A stretch of 53,076 bases of DNA, from the NCBI GenBank assembly GCA_009787345.1, contig WRGF01000217.1, positions 1 through 53,076 of the forward strand, read 5' to 3'. This DNA comes from Turicibacter sp. Lineage in GTDB: Bacteria; Bacillota_I; Bacilli_A; MOL361; Turicibacteraceae. Made by a program: the position numbers and the translations under genes. Shown here one piece after another: positions 24,499 through 34,202 of this stretch. The notes under the pieces were generated by a model. That model searched no databases. It was given only the letters and a program-made list of their open reading frames with translations, and had not been told where the DNA came from. Positions within the stretch are counted from its first letter, which is position 1, and each line of letters starts with the position of its first letter.

Positions 24499-24978
24499 AT
24501 GAAAAAAATTCCTAGTTTTACCGTAAACCATATTGACTTAAACCGTGGGATTTACGTGTCCCGCCAAGATAATGTCGGCGATTTAGTGGTAACGACGTTT
24601 GATATCCGCATGAAGCTGCCAAACCGCGAGCCAGTCATGAACATGGCGGAAATCCACACTATCGAGCACTTGGGGGCGACGTTCCTTCGCAATCACCCCA
24701 CCGAAGCAGATAACATCGTCTATTTCGGTCCCATGGGCTGCCGTACCGGTTTTTACCTCATTGTAAAAGGTGATGTATCATCCAAGGAAATCGCACCGTT
24801 GGTCACGGAGTGCTATGACTTTATGTCCAATTTCGAAGGGGATGTACCAGGTGCAAGCGCCCGCGACTGTGGGAATTACCTGGACATCAACCTGCCTATG
24901 GCTAAGTATGAGTCTAAGTTGTTCTTGGAGCAGACGTTGAATCATTTGACGAATGAAAACCTAGTCTATCCCGCATAA
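24499..24978 (+). CDS. luxS: S-ribosylhomocysteine lyase LuxS
   Basis: LuxS splits S-ribosylhomocysteine into homocysteine and DPD, the precursor of autoinducer-2, in the activated methyl cycle. The 159 residues are the family length. The metal ligands are seen in HTIEHLGA (about residues 53-60) and in the cysteine of ARDCGNY (about 126), and the catalytic cysteine in MGCRTGFYL (about 84). GGGGAGAG precedes the ATG, 13 bases after prfB. A strong terminator follows. With the agr locus, this is the second signalling gene of the window; luxS alone may be purely metabolic. Confidence 0.97.
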   Translation: MKKIPSFTVNHIDLNRGIYVSRQDNVGDLVVTTFDIRMKLPNREPVMNMAEIHTIEHLGATFLRNHPTEADNIVYFGPMGCRTGFYLIVKGDVSSKEIAPLVTECYDFMSNFEGDVPGASARDCGNYLDINLPMAKYESKLFLEQTLNHLTNENLVYPA

Positions 24979-25022
24979 AAAAATAGTCAGCACTTACGTG
25001 CCGGCTATTTTTTTATGCGGGA
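24969..25022. terminator. Long bidirectional terminator after luxS
   Basis: TCCCGCATAAAAAAATAG (24969-24986) pairs with CTATTTTTTTATGCGGGA (25005-25022); an inner GCAC/GTGC pair extends the stem. The left arm covers the last luxS codons. Confidence 0.85.
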
Positions 25023-25457
25023 TAGTGAAGGGACATCGGATGGTATCGCCTAAAATTTGATGCCAGATATTATGGCTAGCTTTCCCGTTGTCAACGTTGA
25101 CTTTTAACTACATTTCAAAAAAACGCTAACATGAGTTGTGGAGAAGGTGTGTAACGACTAGAAAAAAACACCTAATAATTGTCTGAATTTACCGGTACTG
25201 GAATGAAAACGTGGTGAAAATGCGGAAAATTGTGTTTTATTTCGACATTTCCCCCTAATTTTATTAAAAATATGATATAATCGAAAAGACAAAAGTTTCG
25301 GAAGGTATTTTTTTGTACTATCCGTTTTTCAAAAGTCACAAGGGGTGAAACCAAATCGGCTGCCCAAATTAAAACGAAGATCCATAGACTTTAAATAAAA
25401 AAATGCTCCAAGATGTGAGGCTTTTAAAAAACAAAACGAAAGAGCAAGGTGGAAAAT
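25023..25457. other. Intergenic region before ftsE
   Basis: No gene seen. It is AT-rich. A good -10 (TATAAT at 25276-25281) lies 177 bases before ftsE and probably drives it, although a clear -35 at 17 bases is lacking. A 12-bp palindrome GTCAACGTTGAC lies at 25090-25101. The remaining leader (25290-25450) is unusually long; I see no known riboswitch in it. Confidence 0.4.
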
Positions 25458-26138
25458 ATGATTGAATTCATAAATGTCAGTAAAAGGTACCCCAATGGGG
25501 TCGCTGGATTACGGAATATGAATCTAAGAGTCGAAAATGGTGAATTTGTTTTCGTCATTGGCCAAAGCGGGGAAGGAAAATCCACGTTATTGAAGCTGAT
25601 GACAAGGCAAGAAATCGCCACCAGCGGAAAAGTTATCATTGATGATGAAGATATTATGAAAATCAGCAAGTTCAAAGTCCATCTCCTGCGCCGCAAGGTT
25701 GGGGTCGTATTCCAGGACTTTAAATTATTGCCGAAAATGACGGTTTTTGAAAATGTGGCTTTTGCCCTTGAGGCTATTGGCCTCGCAGACAGTCAGGTCA
25801 AGGAAAAAACACTGCGCGTCCTTGAAATGGTAGGCTTATCTGAAAAAATCAACGACTACCCTAACCAATTATCTGGTGGGGAACAACAGCGTGTAGCAAT
25901 TGCCCGTGCTATTGCCAATGACCCGCCTATTATTATCGCTGATGAGCCAACAGGAAACCTTGACCCGGAAAACTCCTCGCAGATCATGGACATTCTGCGA
26001 CGCTTGAATAGCGAAGGGAAAACCATCATCATGGCAACCCATAACTACGATTTGATCTATGAGAAGGATTGCCGGGTCATCCAAATCAAGCAGGGAACCA
26101 TACATCAAGATGAAGTGAGGGGATATTATGAAGCTTAG
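25458..26138 (+). CDS. ftsE: Cell-division ABC transporter ATP-binding protein FtsE
   Basis: ATPase of the FtsEX complex, which activates peptidoglycan hydrolases at the cell surface. It is 226 residues. Walker A is GQSGEGKST (glutamate instead of the more common alanine), the Q-loop is [10 protein letters not shown], the signature [14 protein letters not shown], and Walker [13 protein letters not shown] with H-loop ATHNY. ATG 25458 is preferred over GTG 25449, with AAGGTGG upstream. ftsX overlaps by 11 bases and an M23 hydrolase gene follows, which fits the known role of the complex. Confidence 0.96.
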   Translation: MIEFINVSKRYPNGVAGLRNMNLRVENGEFVFVIGQSGEGKSTLLKLMTRQEIATSGKVIIDDEDIMKISKFKVHLLRRKVGVVFQDFKLLPKMTVFENVAFALEAIGLADSQVKEKTLRVLEMVGLSEKINDYPNQLSGGEQQRVAIARAIANDPPIIIADEPTGNLDPENSSQIMDILRRLNSEGKTIIMATHNYDLIYEKDCRVIQIKQGTIHQDEVRGYYEA

Positions 26139-27039
26139 GCAATTTCAACGGAATGTGCGGGACGGATTTAAAAACACGTGGAACCATTTGTTTATGTCAT
26201 TGTCTTCCGTCATAACCTTGACCATTACTTTAAGCCTTTGTGCCGGGTTCTTGTTGTTTGCTGCAAATACCCAGGAATTTACCCGGGGCATTGAAGGGGA
26301 AGTCAGGATTTTTGCCCAGATTTCACCCGAAGCGGAGGATGAGGATATCCAGCAAATCCTAGACACCATCGATAGCATCCCGGAAGCCTCTGTCCTTAGC
26401 TTTAATACAGGCGAGGAAGAGTATGCTTACGTTATGGCGCGGATGGCTGGCGATGACGAGCAGGCCCGGGAAGCACTCAGCTTAGCAACGGAAGGGCTTC
26501 AACTGCCGTCTACAGTTATTATTGACGCAACCAGCGTCGATTATGTACGCGACGTGGCAACCCAAGTCGATGGGATGGATCACATCATGTCGGTCAACTT
26601 TGGCGACGAAGAAATGCTTTCCACGTTGACGACGCTTACAGGGACAATCCGAAACGTTATGATCATCCTCGTAGCCGTATTGATGGTCTTGGCAGTATTC
26701 CTGATTCAAAATACCATCAAACTAACGATTTACTCACGCCAGGAAGAACTTAAAATCCAAAAATTAGTGGGTGCGTCTGTTATCCACGTTACTGTGCCAT
26801 TTATTGTGGAAGGCCTCATTATCGGCGTATTGGGCGCTAGTATCCCGATTTTACTGACGATGATCGGTTATGCGGCTATTTACCGTGAAGCGGGTGGCTT
26901 TATGGTCGTCCAGCTATTATCCATGGCAGGGCCGAACCCACTCGTTTATCAAATCGGGTTTGGCATGGGGCTTATTTCCATCGGAGTCAGCTTATTGGGA
27001 AGCTTTTTCGCAGTATCGCGCTACGCCTTGAAAGAGTAG
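26128..27039 (+). CDS. ftsX: Cell-division ABC transporter permease FtsX
   Basis: Membrane partner of FtsE; its outer loop contacts the hydrolase. The 303-residue protein has the FtsX layout: a cytoplasmic N-terminus (FQRNVRDGFKNTWNHLFMSL), TM1 (about 25-45), an extracellular domain (45-170) and three C-terminal helices (about 172-195, 225-250, 270-297). The conserved RQEELKIQKLVGAS lies between TM2 and TM3. The start overlaps ftsE by 11 bases. The M23 gene begins 18 bases later. Confidence 0.95.
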   Translation: MKLRQFQRNVRDGFKNTWNHLFMSLSSVITLTITLSLCAGFLLFAANTQEFTRGIEGEVRIFAQISPEAEDEDIQQILDTIDSIPEASVLSFNTGEEEYAYVMARMAGDDEQAREALSLATEGLQLPSTVIIDATSVDYVRDVATQVDGMDHIMSVNFGDEEMLSTLTTLTGTIRNVMIILVAVLMVLAVFLIQNTIKLTIYSRQEELKIQKLVGASVIHVTVPFIVEGLIIGVLGASIPILLTMIGYAAIYREAGGFMVVQLLSMAGPNPLVYQIGFGMGLISIGVSLLGSFFAVSRYALKE

Positions 27040-27057
27040 CAGAAGGGGAGAAACAAC

Positions 27058-28338
27058 ATGGGACGAAAGATGAAAAAAGGACTTATAAAAATTTTAACTC
27101 TAGGGCTTTTGGGGTCTATGCTGCAACCATTGCTTCCTATGAATGGGCTTGAAGCGGCTTTGGCCTCTGATGTATGTACAACGGTGCAGGAATGCCGCGA
27201 GGTACTAAGCAACGCCAATCAGAATATCTCCAACCTAGCCGGGGAAGAAGCCGTGCTTACGGGGCAAATCGATGAACTGATCAATCGCATTGAAAACATC
27301 CAGTTGCAGATTGAGCAGTCGGAAGCCCGTATCGCACAGCTCCAACAAGAAATCGACCAGTTGACAGCTTCCATCGAAGCAATCGAATCTGACATTGAAG
27401 AAAAAGAAGAAGAACTGGAAGCCATCAATGTGGAAATCCAGGAATTAAGCGACATAATTGGCGAAAGGATGGTCGTGACACAGCGCAATCGTTTCACCAA
27501 CATCTGGTTAGAGCTTTTAGGCCAGTCACCCGATTTATTGACACTTATTAGAAATTTTGCCATGATGTCAAATATACTAGAACATGATGCAAGGTTAATG
27601 GAACAGTTGCACGAATTGGTTACCCGCCAAGAAGCCCTGATTGCGGAACTGGAAAACCAGCGACAGGCCCTTGCCGACCAACAACAGGATTTGTTTGAAC
27701 AGCAGGCCGGCCAAGAAGAAGAGATTGCCATCCATAGCGAGCTTCAGGCAGAACTTGCCGAACAGCAGCGTTATTTGGCAACGCAACGGGAAGCGATTAT
27801 CCAGGAACGCTTAAGCGAGCAGGACCTGGCTGACATCGCCAACCGCCAAATCCAGCAAATCGAAGAACTGGAGCGCCGGCAAAGCGCCGGTGGCGGCGTA
27901 GCAGCCAATACCATCTCAGGTGGCGGGAACTTTATTATCCCCCTTGAGCGCGGACGCGTTTCCTGTGAATTTGGGAACAGCTGTTATTTTGGCCACACAG
28001 GTATTGACTTAGCCAACTTCGGCGATACTTCAACTAGGGTCTTGGCGGCTGCTGATGGCATCGTCACCGTATCAGGATGGCACCGCATGTATGGGAACTG
28101 GGTTGTCATTACCCATAATATTAATGGGCAGGTCTTTACGACCCTTTATGCCCACTTGCACCAGTCCCCCTTCGTTTCAGTAGGCGATCTGGTCAGCCAA
28201 GGGACCATACTTGGGACCATGGGCAATACCGGGAATTCATTCGGGGCCCATCTGCATTTTGAAATCTACGTTGGGGCGATGAACTGGCCCCATGCCCAAA
28301 ACCCCCGCAACTTTATCCATTTCCCAGCATCATGGTAG
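27058..28338 (+). CDS. M23 peptidase with coiled coil (EnvC/PcsB-like FtsEX effector)
   Basis: Secreted peptidoglycan endopeptidase or its activator. The 426-residue protein has a signal peptide (LIKILTLGLLGSMLQPLLP, cleavage about 35-40) and a long coiled coil (about residues 50-270, rich in E, Q, L, I). The C-terminal LytM domain has all zinc ligands: HTGIDLA, and HLHFEIY at the end. The layout is that of EnvC and PcsB, which are controlled through FtsX; its position directly after ftsEX supports the same role here. AGGGGAG precedes ATG 27058. Confidence 0.9.
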   Translation: MGRKMKKGLIKILTLGLLGSMLQPLLPMNGLEAALASDVCTTVQECREVLSNANQNISNLAGEEAVLTGQIDELINRIENIQLQIEQSEARIAQLQQEIDQLTASIEAIESDIEEKEEELEAINVEIQELSDIIGERMVVTQRNRFTNIWLELLGQSPDLLTLIRNFAMMSNILEHDARLMEQLHELVTRQEALIAELENQRQALADQQQDLFEQQAGQEEEIAIHSELQAELAEQQRYLATQREAIIQERLSEQDLADIANRQIQQIEELERRQSAGGGVAANTISGGGNFIIPLERGRVSCEFGNSCYFGHTGIDLANFGDTSTRVLAAADGIVTVSGWHRMYGNWVVITHNINGQVFTTLYAHLHQSPFVSVGDLVSQGTILGTMGNTGNSFGAHLHFEIYVGAMNWPHAQNPRNFIHFPASW

Positions 28339-28371
28339 TATTTGCACCATGATCAAAGGAGAGCATTCAGT

Positions 28372-29473
28372 ATGTTAAAGAAATTGATGGTCAGGGCCAG
28401 CCTGGCAGTATTCTTATTATCCGGAGCCGCTGCCGGCTGGAACTCAAGTTATCCCATTCAGGGGATTGCCGTCTCGGCTGCAACGAAGGAAGAGCTTGAA
28501 AAAGAAATTTCCGATGCAGCCCAAAAAATAGCAGAGTTGGAAAAAGAAGAAGCAACAATCCGGGTGGATGTCGAAGTGCTGGACAATGATTTGGCAACCA
28601 TCCTCGAAAGGATTGCAGAACTTGAAGCGTCCCTTGAAAAAGCGGAAGCACGGGTTTTGGAACTCGATGCGGAAATAGAAGTTATCCGGCAACAGCTTGG
28701 CCTTCGTTTAGAGTTGAGCCAGCGCCTATCACATAGCAACGTCATCCTTAATGTCTTGGAAAGTTCAGATGGGCTATTGGATTTAATCCGCAATTTTAGG
28801 TTCATCGCAGACCAGGCCAACATCGAGGCTGACCTCATTGGCAACCTGACGGCGCTTGTGGAAGAACAGCAGGCGTTATTGGAAACAAATCGCCAGCCAA
28901 CAAGCAGAGCTTGCGGACAAACAAGTTGAGCTTGAGGCAAAGCGCAAAGAATTTATGGCGCGCCTCGAAGAAATCGAGCAAGATCAAATGTCTGCCAATG
29001 ACGTCAAAAAAATTGCCCAGGAGCAACTAGATGCCATCAATAATTATGGCGTCACACCAGTACCAGGCGGAGGAAGTTTTGTCATCCCTCTAGCCAGTGG
29101 CGTGGTCACCTGTGAATTCATGTGCTATGGCGGGCATACCGGCATCGACTTGTCCAGCAGCAACAAAACCCAAGCGGTCCTTGCAGCAGCAGGCGGGACG
29201 GTGGTTGTGGCAGGATGGCATAATTCTTATGGGAACTATGTCATCATCTCCCATAACCTGGACGGCCAGCAATACACCACCCTTTATGCCCACATGTCCT
29301 CCCTTGCTGTTTCAAAAGGGCAGCAGGTCGGCTCAGGGCAGTTTATTGGAAACATGGGAAGCACCGGCAACTCGACGGGCGCCCATCTTCATTTTGAAAT
29401 TTATGTTGGGGGCTACAATTACCCCAATGCCAGCAACCCGCGCCAATTTATTAACTTTCCGGGCAGCTGGTAA
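28372..29473 (+). pseudogene. Second M23 peptidase with coiled coil, frameshifted
   Basis: A paralogue of the preceding gene. The first frame from ATG 28372 gives a signal peptide (MVRASLAVFLLSGAAAGW) and coiled coil up to LVEEQQALLE. At the AAA run at 28883-28885 the frame breaks and would stop at 28929. The next frame continues the coil (QIASQQAELADKQVELEAKRKEF) and a complete LytM domain with HTGIDLS and HLHFEIYVGG, ending at 29473. Removing one A rejoins them into a protein of about 366 residues. The LytM domain keeps its zinc ligands and no other damage is visible, so the lesion is recent or is a sequencing error. Confidence 0.85.
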
Positions 29474-29485
29474 CCAATTTACAAT

Positions 29486-29528
29486 AGGCTTGTCATGAAT
29501 GTTTGCAACACTTCGTGACAAGCCTTTT
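29486..29528 (+). terminator. Terminator after the second M23 gene
   Basis: AGGCTTGTCA (29486-29495) pairs with TGACAAGCCT (29516-29525), then TTT. Confidence 0.75.
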
Positions 29529-29574
29529 GATTTATGATAAAGTATACCTAGACATATTGTTTGGAGGAGTCAGC

Positions 29575-30999
29575 ATGAACCATAAAATCAAGCTTTTCGT
29601 AAGCTTTTTGCTGGGGGTTGCCTTAACCGGGGCCGTCGCTATATTTTTTGTTTTTAACCAAGCACGGACCATTGTTTCCCCGTCCAACGCTGGGACGATT
29701 GATGCGGTTGAGGATGTGTTCAACCGGTTGAGGAGCCTGCATTATTTTTATGAAGGCGACGACCAGCAGCTTATTAACGGGGCAATCGAAGGGATGGTCA
29801 ATGCCCTGGGGGATCCCCATTCCAGTTTTTTCACCTTGGATGAATTCGATAATTTTTCCAGCGGTTTGAGGGATTCATTTGTGGGCATCGGGGCTGAGGT
29901 CACCAGTGTCAACGGCTATACCATGATTGTCAACCCATTCCCGGGCTCCCCTGCTGAAGAGGCAGGCTTGATGCCAAACGACCTGGTCATTACCATCGAC
30001 GGGGAGAATGTGGTCGGGATGCCCCTAAACGAAGTCATCGGTAACATCCGTGGGCCCGAAGGGACAGAAGTGACCATGGGCATCCGCAGGGGCGGGTCGG
30101 CGGAGCTCATTTATCTGGTTCCTGTCCGCGGGGTCATCCCTCAGGAATCGGTCCGCAGCGAATTGAAAATGGTCGATGAAGTCCCGATTGGCTATGTCCA
30201 AATCCTAAGTTTTGGGGAATCGACTGCTGCTGAATTCTTTGCGGCAATCAGTGATTTGGAATCCCAGGGAATCGAAGGGCTGGTGGTGGACGTGCGCAAT
30301 AATTCCGGAGGCTACCTACGGGCTGTTGTGGATATGCTGGATTACCTCTTGCCGGAAGGGGAAGTCATCACATCCGTTGTCAACCGGGAAGGTCGCGGGG
30401 AAACCTTTATGAGCAGCGGTGAGTCCCCTGGAAAGACGTATCCGATTGTGACCCTTATTAACGGTGGCAGTGCTTCGGCTTCGGAAATATTTGCTGCCGC
30501 CATGCAAGAAGCTGCCCGTCAGGAAGTGGTGGGGCTTACCTCATTTGGGAAAGGCACCGTCCAAGTCACCATCCCACTGGATGCGGCACATATGCTTAAG
30601 ATTACCACTCAGGTATGGCGGACATCAGACGGCAACTGGATCAATGAAACAGGGGTTGAACCGTCCGTTGTAGTGGAAGACCCGGAATTTTACTTCTTCT
30701 CCCAAGTCATTGTAGAGGACGGGAACGAGATTACCTTTGATACGGTTAGCCCAGTGGTTATGAATGCCCAAAACATCTTGCAACTGATGGGTTACCTCGA
30801 AGACCGAAATGACGGTTATTTTGACCAAGCAACTGTAGATAGCGTCCGTGCCTTCCAAGAAAGCCAAGGGCTTGAAGTGACGGGCACCTTAAATAGCGAA
30901 ACGGCAACCGCTTTAAGCCTTGCCCTTCGGGAGAAGGCCCGCGACCCTCAGTTTGACAGCCAACTTCAAGCAGCGTTACAAATAGCAGCAGGAAATTAG
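29575..30999 (+). CDS. ctpB: C-terminal processing protease CtpB (S41 family)
   Basis: Membrane-anchored serine protease; in Bacillus CtpB triggers sigma-K activation in sporulation. The 474-residue protein has an N-terminal anchor (about 8-28), a PDZ domain (about 90-180: GIGAEVTSVNGY, DLVITIDGENV), and an S41 core with the catalytic serine in GGSASASEIFAAA and lysine in SFGKGTVQ. A C-terminal peptidoglycan-binding domain reads YFDQATVDSVRAFQ. ATG 29575 follows TTGGAGGAG. The ftsEX-hydrolase-ctpB order is conserved in Bacilli. Confidence 0.93.
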   Translation: MNHKIKLFVSFLLGVALTGAVAIFFVFNQARTIVSPSNAGTIDAVEDVFNRLRSLHYFYEGDDQQLINGAIEGMVNALGDPHSSFFTLDEFDNFSSGLRDSFVGIGAEVTSVNGYTMIVNPFPGSPAEEAGLMPNDLVITIDGENVVGMPLNEVIGNIRGPEGTEVTMGIRRGGSAELIYLVPVRGVIPQESVRSELKMVDEVPIGYVQILSFGESTAAEFFAAISDLESQGIEGLVVDVRNNSGGYLRAVVDMLDYLLPEGEVITSVVNREGRGETFMSSGESPGKTYPIVTLINGGSASASEIFAAAMQEAARQEVVGLTSFGKGTVQVTIPLDAAHMLKITTQVWRTSDGNWINETGVEPSVVVEDPEFYFFSQVIVEDGNEITFDTVSPVVMNAQNILQLMGYLEDRNDGYFDQATVDSVRAFQESQGLEVTGTLNSETATALSLALREKARDPQFDSQLQAALQIAAGN

Positions 31000-31004
31000 C
31001 ATTT

Positions 31005-31046
31005 ACCCGCCCAAGGCTTAAAAAATAAGCTTTGGCGGGTATTTTT
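31005..31046 (+). terminator. Terminator after ctpB
   Basis: ACCCGCC-AAGGCTTA (31005-31020) pairs with TAAGCTTTGGCGGGT (31026-31040), followed by a T run. Confidence 0.85.
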
Positions 31047-31148
31047 ACGGGGAAACTGATTAGGAAGGGGCTGATTTTCACAAGCTAAGGTGAGGCAGTT
31101 TTTTCGTTACGGGGGAGGCGTGATAAATTAGAGATTGAGGTGAGTGTT

Positions 31149-33116
31149 ATGGCAAATGAACAATTTCAGGTAGTTTCCCAATACAAACCATCCGGGGACC
31201 AGCCAGAGGCCATTGAGAAATTAGTCCAGAACTTAAAAAATGGTGTGAAGGAGCAAGTCCTTTTGGGAGCCACTGGTACAGGGAAAACTTTTACCATTGC
31301 CAACGTGGTGCAGGCTGTCAATAAGCCGACCCTCGTGCTGGCCCATAATAAAACCCTTGCAGGGCAACTATACAGTGAGTTGAAGGAGTTTTTCCCCAAC
31401 AATGCGGTGGAGTATTTTGTGAGTTATTACGATTACTACCAGCCGGAAGCCTATGTGGTATCGTCAGACACCTTCATCGAAAAGGATTCCCAAATCAACG
31501 ATGAAATTGATAAGCTCCGCCACTCCGCGACGGCTGCCCTTTTGGAGCGCAATGATGTGATTGTGGTGGCCTCCGTTTCCTGTATTTACGGTATCGGGGA
31601 CCCGACGGAATACAAATCCATGATGGTTTCCCTCCGTGTCGGCATGGAGCTTGAACGAAATGCCCTTTTAAATGAGTTGGTGCGAATCCAATATGCGAGA
31701 AATGACATCGACTTCCAGCGGGGGACTTTCAGGGTCCGGGGCGACGTGGTAGAGATTTTTCCCGTGGGCAATGAAAAGAATGCTGTCAGGATTGAGTTTT
31801 TTGGAGACGAAATTGACCGTATCCGTGAGGTGGATACATTGACCGGGGAAGTTTTAAACGAACGGAAACACATCTCTATCTTCCCGGCTTCCCACTTCGT
31901 TACGGGTGAGGAGCGACTGAAAGTCGCCTTGAAGAATATCGAACAAGAGCTTGAACTGCAAATCGAGAAGTTCAAGGAGGAGGGCAAATTAATCGAAGCC
32001 CAGCGTATCGAACAACGGACCCGTTATGACCTGGAAATGCTTGCGGAAATGGGCTTTTGTTCCGGGGTGGAAAACTATTCAGGCCCGCTATCGCTAAGGG
32101 CACCGGGGTCAACCCCTTATTGCTTACTGGACTTTTTCCCAGACGACTGGCTGTTGGTCGCGGACGAGTCCCACGTCATGTTGCCCCAGGTCCGTGGGAT
32201 GTACAATGGCGACCGGGCACGAAAAGAAACCCTGGTCAACCACGGCTTTAGGCTTCCCTCCGCTCTTGATAACCGCCCCTTGAAATTTGCGGAGTTCGAG
32301 GAAAAAATCCATCAGGCCATTTACGTTTCGGCAACCCCTGGGGATTATGAACTTGGAAAAACCGATGAGGTCATCCAGCAAATCATCCGTCCGACTGGGC
32401 TATTGGATCCCATTGTGGATATCCATCCGAGCCGGGGGCAAATCGACCATCTGGTTGGGGAAATCTATAAGCGGATTGAAAACAACGAGCGGATTTTGGT
32501 GACCACACTTACAATCAAGATGTCGGAAGAACTTAGCAGTTATTTAAAAGAGCTGGGCATTAAAGTCGCTTATCTCCATTCGGAAATCAAGACCCTGGAG
32601 CGGATTGAAATCATCCACGATTTGCGGGTTGGCAAGTACGATGTCCTAGTCGGAATCAACCTCCTGCGGGAAGGATTGGACATACCGGAAGTTTCCTTGG
32701 TGGCAATCCTTGATGCGGATAAGGAAGGCTTTTTAAGGAGCGACCGTTCCCTCATCCAGACCATTGGGCGGGCGGCTAGGAATGCGAAGGGGCGGGTTAT
32801 CCTTTATGCCGACAAGATGACCGGTTCCATGGAGCGGGCCCTCGAAGAAACCAGCCGCCGCCGAAAAATCCAAGAAGCCCACAACCTTGAACACGGCATT
32901 ACGCCTAAGACCATCAATAAAAAAATCACCGATGTCATCCGGGCAACACAAGCAGCAGGGCCAGATGCGAAACGGAAGAAAAAATTGACCAAAAAAGAGA
33001 AAGAGAAGCTGCTTAAGACGTTGGAAACTGAAATGAAGGCCGCAGCGAAGGCACTCGATTTTGAATCGGCGGCAACGTTAAGGGATGCATTATTGGAATT
33101 AAAAGCTGAAATGTAA
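31149..33116 (+). CDS. uvrB: Excinuclease ABC subunit B
   Basis: UvrB is the damage-verification helicase of nucleotide excision repair and joins UvrA and UvrC. The 655 residues are normal. Walker A is GATGTGKTF (about residues 39-47), the beta-hairpin carries [11 protein letters not shown], and the core motifs DESHV and RAARN are present. The C-terminal UVR motif ([15 protein letters not shown]) binds UvrC. Start ATG 31149 follows GAGGTGAG; GTG 31140 is an alternative. uvrA, which usually follows, is not in the window after it: an unrelated membrane protein and rlmD come next. Confidence 0.97.
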   Translation: MANEQFQVVSQYKPSGDQPEAIEKLVQNLKNGVKEQVLLGATGTGKTFTIANVVQAVNKPTLVLAHNKTLAGQLYSELKEFFPNNAVEYFVSYYDYYQPEAYVVSSDTFIEKDSQINDEIDKLRHSATAALLERNDVIVVASVSCIYGIGDPTEYKSMMVSLRVGMELERNALLNELVRIQYARNDIDFQRGTFRVRGDVVEIFPVGNEKNAVRIEFFGDEIDRIREVDTLTGEVLNERKHISIFPASHFVTGEERLKVALKNIEQELELQIEKFKEEGKLIEAQRIEQRTRYDLEMLAEMGFCSGVENYSGPLSLRAPGSTPYCLLDFFPDDWLLVADESHVMLPQVRGMYNGDRARKETLVNHGFRLPSALDNRPLKFAEFEEKIHQAIYVSATPGDYELGKTDEVIQQIIRPTGLLDPIVDIHPSRGQIDHLVGEIYKRIENNERILVTTLTIKMSEELSSYLKELGIKVAYLHSEIKTLERIEIIHDLRVGKYDVLVGINLLREGLDIPEVSLVAILDADKEGFLRSDRSLIQTIGRAARNAKGRVILYADKMTGSMERALEETSRRRKIQEAHNLEHGITPKTINKKITDVIRATQAAGPDAKRKKKLTKKEKEKLLKTLETEMKAAAKALDFESAATLRDALLELKAEM

Positions 33117-33227
33117 GGAAAATGACTGAAATAAGTGGTATAATTAGGGTAGTCCATCCAATTTTGCAAGCCGTTTAAAGCGGGGAAGTAACCGGGCGTG
33201 TTCCACTTTTTAGATAGGAGTGATAAA

Positions 33228-34124
33228 ATGGCACAGCAAGAAGCCGCGCAACCAAAAATTAAAAGCAAGGTACCTACCGACCCTGCTAAAATCCGTTTAC
33301 AAAAACAAATCAGGCGAGCCATGTTCAGGAAACGCCTTTATCAATTTTACGTCTTGTTGCTCGTCGTTTTGACAGGGGCATTTGCCTATCATGTCTTTAA
33401 CTATTTCGTCTTGCAGCATAACGAAACAGCGGGCATCCCAGAATTTGGGAACCGTCTGGAATACTTAGAAGAAATCCCGCCAAGCCTGTTTGAATCATCG
33501 GTTGCCTTTGGTCTAGGGCTTCCAGGCGTGGAGAGCCTGACCATTGAGAACCCACATAACGGCGTTGTTGTTTTCTTTGACCTGCGTGTCAGTGATGGGA
33601 CCGAGTTAGGGACGGCACAAGCAACAGCCCAGCAAATTGCCAATCATTTTCGGGAAGCCGCTGGGGATTTATTAGAAGGCTATAACCTGCAATTAGTCGT
33701 TTCCAGGGGAGATATTGCTGCTTTGGCGACTCAAAACCGGGAAGCGTCCATCGAGGCGGTCTATGAACATTTTTATTTCCTGGCAGACACGACGGTCACA
33801 CATGCCGAGGAGTTCCCAACAGAAAGTAACATCAGCCGTGCCCAAACCAACATCAACAACCTAAATAGCCGCTTCAACAATCAGGAATTTTTCGCTGAAC
33901 AGGCCCAACCAGATGCCGGTGCACGGGTTGGCGAACTTCAGGGAAGGTTGGATGCCATCGTCCCATGGACACCTGAAGAATTGGAAGCGGCGTTAGAGCA
34001 GCATAATAACCGCTTGCCTGACGTGCTTCAAGGCGTAGAACGGTTAGTGCCACGGACCAACGTCAACGATTTCCCAAGTTGGGGAATCATTAACCGGGAA
34101 ACCGGGGAATTTCAGTGGAATTGA
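33228..34124 (+). CDS. Hypothetical single-pass membrane protein
   Basis: A 298-residue protein with a basic cytoplasmic N-terminus of about 40 residues (IRLQKQIRRAMFRKRL), one membrane helix (about 43-65, FYVLLLVVLTGAFAYHVF) and an acidic extracellular domain of about 230 residues. The outer part contains two helical, Q/N-rich stretches (for example SRAQTNINNLNSRFNNQEFF). ATG 33228 follows AGGAG. It lies where uvrA is usual after uvrB. I do not recognise a family and see no catalytic motif. Topology suggests a cell-surface or envelope role. Confidence 0.7.
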   Translation: MAQQEAAQPKIKSKVPTDPAKIRLQKQIRRAMFRKRLYQFYVLLLVVLTGAFAYHVFNYFVLQHNETAGIPEFGNRLEYLEEIPPSLFESSVAFGLGLPGVESLTIENPHNGVVVFFDLRVSDGTELGTAQATAQQIANHFREAAGDLLEGYNLQLVVSRGDIAALATQNREASIEAVYEHFYFLADTTVTHAEEFPTESNISRAQTNINNLNSRFNNQEFFAEQAQPDAGARVGELQGRLDAIVPWTPEELEAALEQHNNRLPDVLQGVERLVPRTNVNDFPSWGIINRETGEFQWN

Positions 34125-34202
34125 TTAACTACCCAAAATACGTTCGTTTGATGGCGGGCGTCTTTTGGGTTTTAAAAAACAACGAGATGAGGGAGTACAC
34201 CG

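Noticed and set aside
28860-28929. Programmed frameshift in the second M23 peptidase
   Set aside because: No slippery heptamer of known type and no stimulating structure visible; one extra A in a short run is a simpler explanation.
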